Source: Paramicrobacterium agarici (lineage in GTDB: Bacteria > Actinomycetota > Actinomycetes > Actinomycetales > Microbacteriaceae). From it: DNA of 64,000 bases. The number at the start of each line of letters is the position of its first letter. The first letter of the stretch is position 1. The notes below the pieces were generated by a model. That model ran no database searches. It saw only the letters and a program-made list of their open reading frames with translations, and was not told where the DNA came from. The stretch is taken from the NCBI RefSeq assembly GCF_002563955.1, contig NZ_PDJE01000001.1, positions 744,001-808,000 on the forward strand. Reading direction: 5' to 3'. The position numbers were made by a program, and so were the translations under genes. Positions 41,795-49,547 of this stretch are shown piece after piece.

Positions 41795-42751
41795 ATGTCA
41801 CAACTTCGACGTAGACAACTCGCGAAAGAACCCGCGGCCGTGAAAGATGTCGAATACACGGCGAGCCTTCCGATCCGGTCTCGCGTGGGCGTCGGCCAGT
41901 GGGTGACGTATGTGCTCGGTGCCTACCTGATCCTTGTCCTCATTCAGTTCTTCGTGTTCAACGAGAACTGGAAGTGGGAGACGATCTTCTCCTATCTCTT
42001 CAGCAAGGTCATCATCGAGGGGCTGCTGAACACGATCAGCCTGACGGTCCTTACCACGGTGCTGGGGCTCATCATCGGTGTTTTCACTGCATGGTGCCGA
42101 CTCTCGCCGTACATCGTTCTGCGCACGGCAGCCGTGCTGTACATCTGGGTGATGCGCGCGATGCCCCCTCTGGTGATGCTTCTCGTCGTGTTCTTCTTCG
42201 GGGCGCTCGTGCCGACGCTAAACCTTGGCATTCCGTTCGTCTTCAGCATCGCAGAGGTGCCGACGAACCAGGTGATCAGCCGGTTCAGCGCCGCCGTCAT
42301 CGGGCTGGCGATTTACCTCGGCGCGTACTCGGCCGAGATCTTCCGCGGCGGCGTTCTGTCTCTCCCGTCCGGGCAATTCGAGGCGTGCAGGTCACTGGGC
42401 ATCGCGCCGGTCAGGGCGTACCAGAAGATTCTTGGGCCGCAGCTCATTCGGGTGATCACGCCATCGCTCGCGAACGAGGTCATCACCATCTTCAAGAACA
42501 CGTCGCTGGTCTCGGTCATCGGGTATGCAGAACTCCTGACGACGGTACAGACGATCTACGCACGCAACTTCGAGACGATCCCGCTGCTGATGGTGGCCGT
42601 CATCTGGTACCTCGTGCTGACGAGCATCGCGATGTTCGGGCAATCGCGGCTCGAGAAGCGCTTTGGCCGAGGCTTTGCCCGACGAAAGGTCGCGCCCAAA
42701 ACGGGGGAGATTCCCACAGCATCCGGATCGTTGACGGGAGCACGAAAATGA
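41795..42751 (+). CDS. Amino-acid-type ABC transporter permease
   Basis: A 318-residue permease of the HisMQ class with about 5-6 helices. The family blocks LLNTISLTVLTTVLGLIIG, VMRAMPPLVMLLVVFFF, YSAEIFRGGVLSLPSGQFEACRSLGI (EAA loop) and FKNTSLVSVIGYAELL are present. The basic tails are longer than usual. It starts 2 bp after the binding protein stop and overlaps the ATPase start by 4 bp (ATGA). Confidence 0.92.
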   Translation: MSQLRRRQLAKEPAAVKDVEYTASLPIRSRVGVGQWVTYVLGAYLILVLIQFFVFNENWKWETIFSYLFSKVIIEGLLNTISLTVLTTVLGLIIGVFTAWCRLSPYIVLRTAAVLYIWVMRAMPPLVMLLVVFFFGALVPTLNLGIPFVFSIAEVPTNQVISRFSAAVIGLAIYLGAYSAEIFRGGVLSLPSGQFEACRSLGIAPVRAYQKILGPQLIRVITPSLANEVITIFKNTSLVSVIGYAELLTTVQTIYARNFETIPLLMVAVIWYLVLTSIAMFGQSRLEKRFGRGFARRKVAPKTGEIPTASGSLTGARK

Positions 42752-43530
42752 CGATCACAACAACAACTCCCCTGCTGCAACTCGTTCAGGTGAGCAAGCA
42801 CTTCGGCGATCTTCGAGCGGTTGATGAGGTCAGCCTTGAAATCAAGCAGGGAACGGTCACCTGCATCGTCGGTCCGTCAGGTTCGGGTAAGAGCACACTG
42901 CTGCGCACGGTTAACATGCTCGAAAGCATCGACGGCGGGGCAATCTTCTTCGACGGCGAGATGATCGGGCATCAGGTTCGCGACGGGCACCGCATTCCGG
43001 TCTCGGCATCGGTAGCTCGGCGCCAGACTCTGAATTTTGGAATGGTCTTTCAGCACTTCAACCTGTTTCCGAACTACACGGCGCTCGAGAACGTCACGAT
43101 CGCACCGATGCTGGTGAAAGGTGTCAAACGGAAGGTTGCTGACGAGACGGGCGCTCGCGTGCTCGCGCAGGTGGGCCTAGCGGATCGGAAAGACCATTAC
43201 CCCAATGAATTGTCCGGCGGTCAGCAGCAGCGCGTTGCGATCGCGCGTGCCTTAGCGATGGAGCCCAAGCTGCTCTTGTTCGACGAACCCACGAGCGCGC
43301 TCGATCCGGAACTGGTGAATGAGGTGCTCGCGGTGATGCGAGGCCTCGCCGAGGAAGGCGCCACCATGCTCATCGTGACGCACGAGATGCGCTTCGCCGA
43401 AGAAGTCGCAGACGAGGTCATCATGATGGACGCCGGACGCATCATCGAGCGCGGGGCCCCGCGTGACGTCATTCACAACCCCACGGCGGCGCGGGCTCAG
43501 AAGTTCTTCGCCTCCGTCGGGATCAGCTAG
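42748..43530 (+). CDS. Amino-acid-type ABC transporter ATP-binding protein
   Basis: A 260-residue ATPase: Walker A GPSGSGKST, signature LSGGQQQRVAIARAL, Walker B LLLFDEPTSALD, H-loop TLIVTHEM-like (LIVTHEM). It is of the GlnQ/HisP type. An ORF reading upstream through the permease gene in another frame is an artefact; the real start is the ATG overlapping the permease stop. Confidence 0.95.
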   Translation: MTITTTTPLLQLVQVSKHFGDLRAVDEVSLEIKQGTVTCIVGPSGSGKSTLLRTVNMLESIDGGAIFFDGEMIGHQVRDGHRIPVSASVARRQTLNFGMVFQHFNLFPNYTALENVTIAPMLVKGVKRKVADETGARVLAQVGLADRKDHYPNELSGGQQQRVAIARALAMEPKLLLFDEPTSALDPELVNEVLAVMRGLAEEGATMLIVTHEMRFAEEVADEVIMMDAGRIIERGAPRDVIHNPTAARAQKFFASVGIS

Positions 43531-43539
43531 GTCGAGAAA

Positions 43540-44694
43540 GTGAACTTTATCGTGAATCAGAGAATCATCGTCGTTGGAGCCGGTGTCATCGGATGCAGCC
43601 TGGCCGACGAACTGACACGCCGAGGTGCTTCGGTCACCGTGATCGACGCTGCGGCGCCGGGGTCGGGAACGAGCTCAGCGACATTCGCGTGGGTCAACGC
43701 GAACAGCAAGACGCCATCGGATTACTACGAGCTCAACTACCTCGGCCTGCGTGCGCACGAGCGGGTGGCCCGCACTTTGCCGCAGAACGGAGCGCACTGG
43801 TTCCATCAGACAGGGACGGTGCAGGTCGCTCATTCAGATGAGAGGATGCACGCGATCGAGTCCCAGGTATCGCGACTTCGCTCCGACGGCTACGACGCTC
43901 GATCGCTGAGCAGTTCCGACGTGGCTGACCTCGAGCCGAACCTCACCGCGGCGAAGGTCCGCGGCGGCGCGCTGTATGCCGAAGAGGGCTGGATCGACGT
44001 GCAGACCATGTGCGTGAGCCTTCTCGACCGTGCTGTGGAGCGCGGCGCTGAGTTCTTCCCGTACCAGACCGTCACGCGCGTGCGGGAGCGTCACGTCACG
44101 ACCACCTCGCCGGACGGCGCGACTCATGAGTACGACGCTGACGTCGTGATCCTCGCCGCCGGGAACGGCACTCGGCGCATCCTCACGAACGAGGGTATCG
44201 AGTTCCCGACAATTGACCCGGTCGGAGACACGGGGTCGGGAGGTAGCGGCCACCCGAAGGTCGGCATCATCAGCACGACGGGCATGGTCAATTCCGGCAT
44301 CCGTCACCTGATTCGTTCCGAGGGAATCGCGCTCCGGCCAGCACGAAACGGCGGGATCACTTTTGCCGATAACCCCACGGGTGGAAAATGGGAGATGGGT
44401 GACCCCGGAATCTGGACGGTTCCGGCGCTTCTTCTCGATCGTGCTCGAGAACTCTACCCAGCCCTCAACCAGGCGACGACCGAGTCGGTGCTGCTTGGCA
44501 CCCGGGTTCTGCCCGACGATGGGCTTACGATCGCCGACTGGGTGGATGAGAACCACTCCGTCTACGCGGTCGCCACGCACAGCGGCGTCACTCTCTCTGC
44601 TCACCTCGCTGATGCCGTCTCTCGTGAGGTGATCGAGGGCGATCGCCACGCCTCGCTCGCGTCATTCGGGCTGTCCCGGTTCATCGCGGCGTAG
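43540..44694 (+). CDS. FAD-dependent oxidoreductase (DAO family, D-amino acid/opine dehydrogenase-like)
   Basis: A 384-residue flavoprotein with the dinucleotide-binding motif IIVVGAGVIGCSLADEL (9-25) and the DAO architecture (ADVVILAAGNGTR around 205, C-terminal VYAVATHSGVTLSAHLADAV). In the family are D-amino acid dehydrogenases, glycine/sarcosine oxidases and the OoxB/NoxB subunits that cleave opines to amino acid and keto acid. It starts at GTG 9 bp after the transporter ATPase, so its substrate is probably what the transporter imports. Confidence 0.85.
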   Translation: MNFIVNQRIIVVGAGVIGCSLADELTRRGASVTVIDAAAPGSGTSSATFAWVNANSKTPSDYYELNYLGLRAHERVARTLPQNGAHWFHQTGTVQVAHSDERMHAIESQVSRLRSDGYDARSLSSSDVADLEPNLTAAKVRGGALYAEEGWIDVQTMCVSLLDRAVERGAEFFPYQTVTRVRERHVTTTSPDGATHEYDADVVILAAGNGTRRILTNEGIEFPTIDPVGDTGSGGSGHPKVGIISTTGMVNSGIRHLIRSEGIALRPARNGGITFADNPTGGKWEMGDPGIWTVPALLLDRARELYPALNQATTESVLLGTRVLPDDGLTIADWVDENHSVYAVATHSGVTLSAHLADAVSREVIEGDRHASLASFGLSRFIAA

Positions 44695-44756
44695 TAGCTG
44701 TGGCGCGAGTACTCGCGCGTTCGTTGTTCTCAACACTCAGGAAAAGGAGCAGTACG

Positions 44757-45848
44757 GTGCTGTCTGTCATCGGGGGCCCGCAAGCCCTCCCCGCCGCTGT
44801 CTATGCATCGGCGAACACCGGCGAAGAAGTCGGCGTTCTCTCGTCATCGCTTTCGCACGAGGCTCTGCCAGGGATGCGCGTCGAGAACGTCGAAGGGCCC
44901 GTGTGGTTGCAGCCGGGGATTCTTCCCGAAACCACGCATTTTGTGGTCATCTCTGACAGCACGAATCTCAAAGGAGTGCTCTACGCCCACCGTCAGCAGA
45001 TCGCCGGGCGCAAGCTCTTGCTCGCCCCGGGCGGCTTCGCTGGAGTATTACGTGTTCGGGCGTGGTTCGACGAGTGGGGTCTGACTGCTCCAGAGCTGGG
45101 CGAGGTCACGGCGTTCATCGTCGGAGGGCGGCTTGACGCAACAGAGAACCGCTTCCGGTTGGGAGCAGCGAAACGCGACCTTCCGTTGGCCTCTGAATCC
45201 GCAGACAGAACGGACGCGCTGGTGAGGGATTACAGCCCGTACTTCCCGCACCTGACACCTAGCGACCTCAGCACAACAACACTGTCGAATGCGAACCACA
45301 TGATCCACCCGGCGGTTGTGCTTCTTAATGCTGCACGCATCGACAACGCAGAGCCGTTCCTCTTCTACAGGGAGGGGCTGTCGCCAGCAACGGCGCGCTT
45401 CATGGAAGCGCTCGACGCAGAACGGCTGGAGCTGGTGAAAGCTCTGGGCGGCGAACCGCTAACGCTCAAAGACTGGATGCTGCGGTACTACGAAGCCGAG
45501 GGCATGCGAGGGGACACTCTCCTGGAGTGCTTGCAGACTTTCGCGGGATTTGCGGGCTCCGCAGCGCCTCTAACGCTGAGGTATCGGTATTTGGAAGATG
45601 ACGTATGGTTCGGGCTCGCGCAGTATCTCGCACTCGCGAGAGAGTGGGGAACGGCGTGCGCGCATCTTCAGAGCGTGGTGACGGCAACAACTGTCTTATG
45701 CTCGAGAGTCGAGTCCTCGTATGATGACGAACCGTGGCAACTATTCAGAGACTACTGGGATGCACAAGAGCGTAATCAGCATCTGAACTCGCCACGAGCG
45801 CACGGTGGGCTGTCCGATGTCGGCAACGCAGTGGAGAAAGTGACCTAG
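44757..45848 (+). CDS. Octopine/nopaline dehydrogenase family protein with atypical N-terminus
   Basis: A 363-residue protein whose C-terminal half matches the all-helical octopine/nopaline dehydrogenase domain (TTLSNANHMIHPAVVLLNAARI with the conserved N-x-x-x-H-P region, then GLSPATARFMEALDAERL). The N-terminal half should be a Rossmann fold, but the usual GxGxxG is replaced by VIGGPQALPAAVYAS, so NAD(P) binding is doubtful. AAAAGGAG upstream supports the GTG start. It closes the opine-like operon and overlaps the convergent TauE gene by 4 bp. Confidence 0.7.
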   Translation: MLSVIGGPQALPAAVYASANTGEEVGVLSSSLSHEALPGMRVENVEGPVWLQPGILPETTHFVVISDSTNLKGVLYAHRQQIAGRKLLLAPGGFAGVLRVRAWFDEWGLTAPELGEVTAFIVGGRLDATENRFRLGAAKRDLPLASESADRTDALVRDYSPYFPHLTPSDLSTTTLSNANHMIHPAVVLLNAARIDNAEPFLFYREGLSPATARFMEALDAERLELVKALGGEPLTLKDWMLRYYEAEGMRGDTLLECLQTFAGFAGSAAPLTLRYRYLEDDVWFGLAQYLALAREWGTACAHLQSVVTATTVLCSRVESSYDDEPWQLFRDYWDAQERNQHLNSPRAHGGLSDVGNAVEKVT

Positions 45849-46567
45849 CTAACGAGGGCAAAGACGCCCCGGGCCGTTGCCGCGAGCGAGCCCGCGAGTG
45901 CCAGCGCGAGGGCGAGGGTCTGCGCGCGCGTGGGCGTGATGACGCGCTGCAGAAATGAGCCGGCGACAAGGCCGACCAGAACACAGCAGACCGCGGCGAT
46001 GACGAGAGGAATCGGAAGCGACATGTGCGGCTTCGCCGCGACCGACAGGATGTTGGTGAGAAGCGCGACCACCTGCACGGTCGGGATGAACGACGACATC
46101 GACATCTTCGTCGCCGCCCCGAACATCGCCAGCGCGGGACCGCCAACACCGGCGGTGACATTGCTGAAGCCCGAGAGCGTGCCAGCGAAGATCGCGCCGG
46201 TAGTTCCTCGAAACACCGGCATCGGCCTGCGCGTCAGGGCGATCAGGACCGCGACGGTCGTCAGCGCGCCGACGAGGATCAACAGCATGTCAGCATCCAA
46301 CGCATAGACGACGACCGCGCCGATCGGCACGCCGACGACGATGCCGATCGACAGCTTTCCGGCCGTACGCCACTGAGCGTGCTGGAACGTGCGCGCGAGT
46401 ACGACGAGGGCGATGAGCGCGGAGAGGATGTTGGCGAGAACGATGCCGTCAAAAGGATTCAGCACCAGAACGAGGAGCGGGCCCGAGACGAGGGTGAAGC
46501 CGAGCCCGGTAACGCGCTGAAGCGCAGACCCGACCGTGACGGCACAGAGCGCAAAGAGCCAGGTCAC
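45845..46567 (-). CDS. TauE/SafE family exporter
   Basis: A 240-residue membrane protein with about 8 helices in the two-fold TauE/SafE pattern (LQRVTGLGFTLVSGPLLVLVLNPFDGIVLANI in the first half and GTLSGFSNVTAGVGGPALAMFGAA in the second). The family exports organosulfonates such as sulfoacetate, sulfolactate or taurine-derived products, and sulfite. It begins at GTG 15 bp after the YihT-like aldolase gene and is co-transcribed with it, which supports release of a C3 sulfonate. Confidence 0.88.
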   Translation of the reverse strand: MTWLFALCAVTVGSALQRVTGLGFTLVSGPLLVLVLNPFDGIVLANILSALIALVVLARTFQHAQWRTAGKLSIGIVVGVPIGAVVVYALDADMLLILVGALTTVAVLIALTRRPMPVFRGTTGAIFAGTLSGFSNVTAGVGGPALAMFGAATKMSMSSFIPTVQVVALLTNILSVAAKPHMSLPIPLVIAAVCCVLVGLVAGSFLQRVITPTRAQTLALALALAGSLAATARGVFALVS

Positions 46568-46582
46568 GGTCGGGTCCTTACG

Positions 46583-47446
46583 TCAGTTGCGAATGTTCTC
46601 GTCGACGATAGCGCCGAGACGCTCCAGCCGCGGAATCGAGACGGTGCGCAGCTCGTCGTCGACCGACTCAGCACCCAAGACCGAAGCCCAGACAGCGCGA
46701 CCGGCGAGGAAGCCTGACGCGCCCGCGCGGCAGGCGATTGCGACAGCATCCGGGAACCTCTCGGCGTTGACACCGGAGGAAAGCACGACCCATGGGCCGT
46801 TGATGCTGTCCGTCAGCTCACGACACGCGTCATACACGCGATCGTCGCTCTCGGCCGCCTTGAACGGAACCTCGGCCTTGTAGATGTCGGCGCCAAGATC
46901 GCCGAGTTCCTTCGCCGCTGCAAGAACACCCGCTTCAACGTCGGTCGGCTCACCGTCCCACCGGCCGCGCGACACGGGCTCGATGATCGAGACGAGGTCG
47001 AGCTCGCGACAGGCGTCAACGAAGGCGCGCACTTCGTCGACGCGGCTCTGCGGGTCTTGATCTTCTCGCCAGAGCACGAGGAGCTTGAGGGCCTTCGCTC
47101 CCTGGCGTTTGAGAGCCTCGTAGTCGAGCGACGTGTCGAACGTGGACTCCCGGACGAACTCGTTCTCGCCCGCGACGAAACGGTCGGCGGCGGCAATGAG
47201 TGAGCATGACGATGCGACCGCGTTCTGTTCGACGACAGCATCCCACGCGAATTCTGTATCAACGAGAACGGCTGAGGCGTACGGAGTGAGAGCACGCGTC
47301 GCCGCCACTTTGAATTCCGTCATGTCGGCATCGCTGATGTCGGTCGAGCGCGCGCGGGACATCATGTCACGCAGCGCCTCGCGCTGGTCGACGGCGAGCA
47401 TGGCGAACCCGCCAGACGGCCGGGCGAGGGTAGTCGGATCAGACAT
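46583..47446 (-). CDS. yihT: Sulfofructose-1-phosphate aldolase (YihT-like class I aldolase)
   Basis: A 287-residue LacD/YihT-family aldolase. The resemblance to YihT of E. coli is close throughout: SGGFAMLAVDQREA (11-24), TPYASAVLVD, VVEQNAVASSC, GAKALKLLVLWR, IIEPVSR, the Schiff-base Lys190 in ADIYKAEVPF, WVVLSSGV and GASGFLAGRAVWASV. YihT cleaves 6-deoxy-6-sulfofructose 1-phosphate to DHAP and sulfolactaldehyde. LacD (tagatose bisphosphate aldolase) is the nearest alternative, but the residue pattern fits YihT better by memory. AAGGA precedes the ATG at MSDPTT. It is divergent from the DeoR gene. Confidence 0.82.
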   Translation of the reverse strand: MSDPTTLARPSGGFAMLAVDQREALRDMMSRARSTDISDADMTEFKVAATRALTPYASAVLVDTEFAWDAVVEQNAVASSCSLIAAADRFVAGENEFVRESTFDTSLDYEALKRQGAKALKLLVLWREDQDPQSRVDEVRAFVDACRELDLVSIIEPVSRGRWDGEPTDVEAGVLAAAKELGDLGADIYKAEVPFKAAESDDRVYDACRELTDSINGPWVVLSSGVNAERFPDAVAIACRAGASGFLAGRAVWASVLGAESVDDELRTVSIPRLERLGAIVDENIRN

Positions 47447-47476
47447 GAGAATCCTTCGGTCCAAAATGTGAGAAAA

Positions 47477-47491
47477 CGAACATTGTGTTCG
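47477..47491. promoter_or_regulatory. DeoR operator candidate
   Basis: CGAACA-TTG-TGTTCG is a perfect palindrome with 6-bp arms in the 68-bp region between the aldolase and the DeoR gene. Its CGAAC/GTTCG halves are of the kind bound by DeoR-family repressors such as GlpR. It could control both directions. Confidence 0.55.
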
Positions 47492-47514
47492 CACTCTATC
47501 AGAGCCTTGCTAGC

Positions 47515-48312
47515 ATGCGAGATGTGAACACCTGGGGAGAGTCGCTTCGTCACGGCGGCGCAGAACGGCGCAGAATACTCATCCTCGAGCGGCTCTTCCG
47601 CGACGGCCATGTCGCCGTCCATGCACTGAGCGAGGAGTTCGCCGTCGCCGAGATGACCATTAGGCGCGACCTCAAGCAGCTCGCCGATGAGGGGGAACTC
47701 GAACTCGTGCACGGGGGCGCACGGCTACTCGCCGGACGTCAGCCGCCCGCGGGGTTCTCGCGTCGGACTCACAGCAATTCCCTTGCGAAGAAGCGTGTGG
47801 CAGAAGCCGTGAAGACCATTGTGCCCCGCGACGGGGTGGTCGGCGTCGATGCGGGCACGACGGCTCACGCGTGCGCTGTGGAGTTCGCTCCGGAGTTCAC
47901 CGGCTGCGTCATCTCGCACTCGGTGCCTGTGCTCGCCAGCATGCTGGAGTGGCCGGAGATTCGCGTGATCGGCGTTGGCGGGGACTTGCTGCACGAGAAT
48001 CAGGCGATGGTCGGCCCTGGCGCTGTCGCGGCCCTCAGGGAACTGCGTATCGACGTGCTCGTCCTCGGAGCGAGTGCGGTCAACGAGGATGGACTGTACG
48101 TGCACAGCTCGGTGGAGCTGGCGACAAAGCGCGCCATGATTGATGCGGCCGGCGAGGTCATTCTCGCGACCGATGCGACGAAGGCCAATGCGAGCGGGGC
48201 TGTGCGCGTGTGTGGACTCGAGCGCGTCTCTCGCATTGCGACGGACCGCGAGTGGGAGCCGGGCATCGCCGACAAGATCGCAGCGGCCGGCGTCTCGTTC
48301 GTTCTCGCATAA
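47515..48312 (+). CDS. DeoR family transcriptional regulator
   Basis: A 265-residue DeoR-type repressor: HTH RRRILILERLFRDGHVAVHALSEEFAVAEMTIRRDLKQLADEGELELVHGGA and a sugar-phosphate-sensing domain (VGVDAGTTAHACAVEF and KRAMIDAAGEVILATDATKA). YihW/CsqR, the regulator of the E. coli sulfoquinovose genes, is also of this family. An earlier GTG is possible, and so is the GTG 9 bp downstream. It faces the YihT-like/TauE operon and may also govern the enolase-to-importer operon that starts behind it. Confidence 0.9.
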   Translation: MRDVNTWGESLRHGGAERRRILILERLFRDGHVAVHALSEEFAVAEMTIRRDLKQLADEGELELVHGGARLLAGRQPPAGFSRRTHSNSLAKKRVAEAVKTIVPRDGVVGVDAGTTAHACAVEFAPEFTGCVISHSVPVLASMLEWPEIRVIGVGGDLLHENQAMVGPGAVAALRELRIDVLVLGASAVNEDGLYVHSSVELATKRAMIDAAGEVILATDATKANASGAVRVCGLERVSRIATDREWEPGIADKIAAAGVSFVLA

Positions 48313-48347
48313 CTTTTTCGAGCTCGCGCTTGACCTCGCCTCACAGT

Positions 48348-48363
48348 CATGCAACACTGCATG
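48348..48363. promoter_or_regulatory. Palindrome directly upstream of the enolase-superfamily gene
   Basis: CATGCA-ACAC-TGCATG is a perfect inverted repeat ending 2 bp before the ATG at 48366. It differs from the DeoR palindrome, so it may belong to the FadR-type regulator at 57.1 kb. A TTGACC lies 12 bp upstream, but no good -10 box is visible. Confidence 0.45.
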
Positions 48364-48365
48364 CA

Positions 48366-49547
48366 ATGTTTGAAATCGATCAACTCTGTGAGTCCGTCCC
48401 GCACGCGTCGGTACCCGACAATGCGGTAACGGACGTGCGCTGCCGCGTCTATCGCGCACCGATCACGTCGGGCGTCGCGATGTCGTTCGGCGCTCTCGGA
48501 CACAGAGTGATGTTTCTCGTCGACGTCGAGTTCGACGACGGATCGGTGGCCACCGGTGAGAGCTGGGTGAACTACCCGTCGTGGGGCTGGCGTGAGCGCA
48601 TTGCGACCGTGACTGAGGGGATCGCCCCGCTCCTCGTGGGCCGACGATTCACCGGCACGGCCGCGGTTCGCGACGTGCTGCTGTCGTCGTTGACGCGCGT
48701 CGCTCGGCAATGGGGAGCGATCGGACCCGTCTACCAGGCGATCAGCGCAATCGACCAGGCGTTCTGGGTTCGAGCAGCGCAGCAGCGTGGGGTCGCACTT
48801 TCTGCACTTCTCAGCGATGACCCCCTGACCGAGATTCCCATCTACGGGTCGAGCCTCGGTCCGAGCGGTGTCAGAGAATCGGCGGAGCGGTGCCTCGACC
48901 TCGGACTTCACGCGGCGAAGGTCAAGCTCGGCTTCGGTCGCGAAACGGATGAGCAGAACCTTGCAGTTGCTCGCAGCATCCTCGGTGATGGATTTCGGCT
49001 CTTCGGCGATGCGAACCAGGGGTGGACGCTCGAGGAAGCCATCTCGATGGCGCCGATGCTTCGTGACTTCGGCATTGAGTGGATTGAAGAGCCCGTGAGT
49101 GGAGACGCTCCGGAACACCTGGGTCGCGTCTTCACGGAGACCGGGATCGCGATCGCCACGGGGGAGAACCTCTATGGCTCGGAGGCGTTCCTGCCGTACC
49201 TGGCGCAGCCCGGCGTGTCGATCGTGCAGCCGGATGCTGGCAAAGTCGGCGGTGTCACCGACTACCAGCAGGTCGTCGCCGCTGCCGCAGCATCGGGAAC
49301 CCTTGTCGCGCCGCACCTTTACAACGGTGCGTACTCGACGGCGATCTCGATTCAGCTCGCCGCAGCGAACCCCACGACCCCCTGGCTCGAGTGGGACATC
49401 AGACAGAATCCCGTGCGCGAACCCGTGGACCATCTGCTCACCCCGAACGGCACCGTCGCCGTGCCCCGCGTCTCCGGCCTCGGCGTCGACATCGACCTTG
49501 AGCATCTTGCTCCGTATCTCGTCCCACTCTCTGAGGAGGCACAGTGA
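48366..49547 (+). CDS. Enolase-superfamily enzyme (mandelate racemase subgroup, probable sugar-acid dehydratase)
   Basis: A 393-residue enolase-superfamily protein. Candidate catalytic residues line up: K185 and K187 in AAKVKLGF, metal ligands D215 (FGDANQGW), E241 (WIEEPVSG) and E267 (ATGENLYG), D290 in VQPDAGKVGG and H317 in APHLYNGA. The Lys-x-Lys and His-Asp pair fit the mandelate racemase subgroup, which contains galactonate, gluconate and other acid-sugar dehydratases and some racemases. It heads an operon with aldehyde dehydrogenase, a PfkA-like kinase and an importer. The start has no good ribosome binding site. Confidence 0.87.
   Translation: MFEIDQLCESVPHASVPDNAVTDVRCRVYRAPITSGVAMSFGALGHRVMFLVDVEFDDGSVATGESWVNYPSWGWRERIATVTEGIAPLLVGRRFTGTAAVRDVLLSSLTRVARQWGAIGPVYQAISAIDQAFWVRAAQQRGVALSALLSDDPLTEIPIYGSSLGPSGVRESAERCLDLGLHAAKVKLGFGRETDEQNLAVARSILGDGFRLFGDANQGWTLEEAISMAPMLRDFGIEWIEEPVSGDAPEHLGRVFTETGIAIATGENLYGSEAFLPYLAQPGVSIVQPDAGKVGGVTDYQQVVAAAAASGTLVAPHLYNGAYSTAISIQLAAANPTTPWLEWDIRQNPVREPVDHLLTPNGTVAVPRVSGLGVDIDLEHLAPYLVPLSEEAQ

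Noticed and set aside
41899..42747. N-terminal extension of the transporter ATPase by 283 residues
   Set aside because: The extension overlaps the permease gene in another frame and is arginine/histidine-rich without any domain; the ATPase begins normally at the ATG overlapping the permease stop.
48000..49505. Minus-strand 501-codon open frame opposite deoR and the enolase-type gene
   Set aside because: It is a shadow of two well-supported genes on the other strand.
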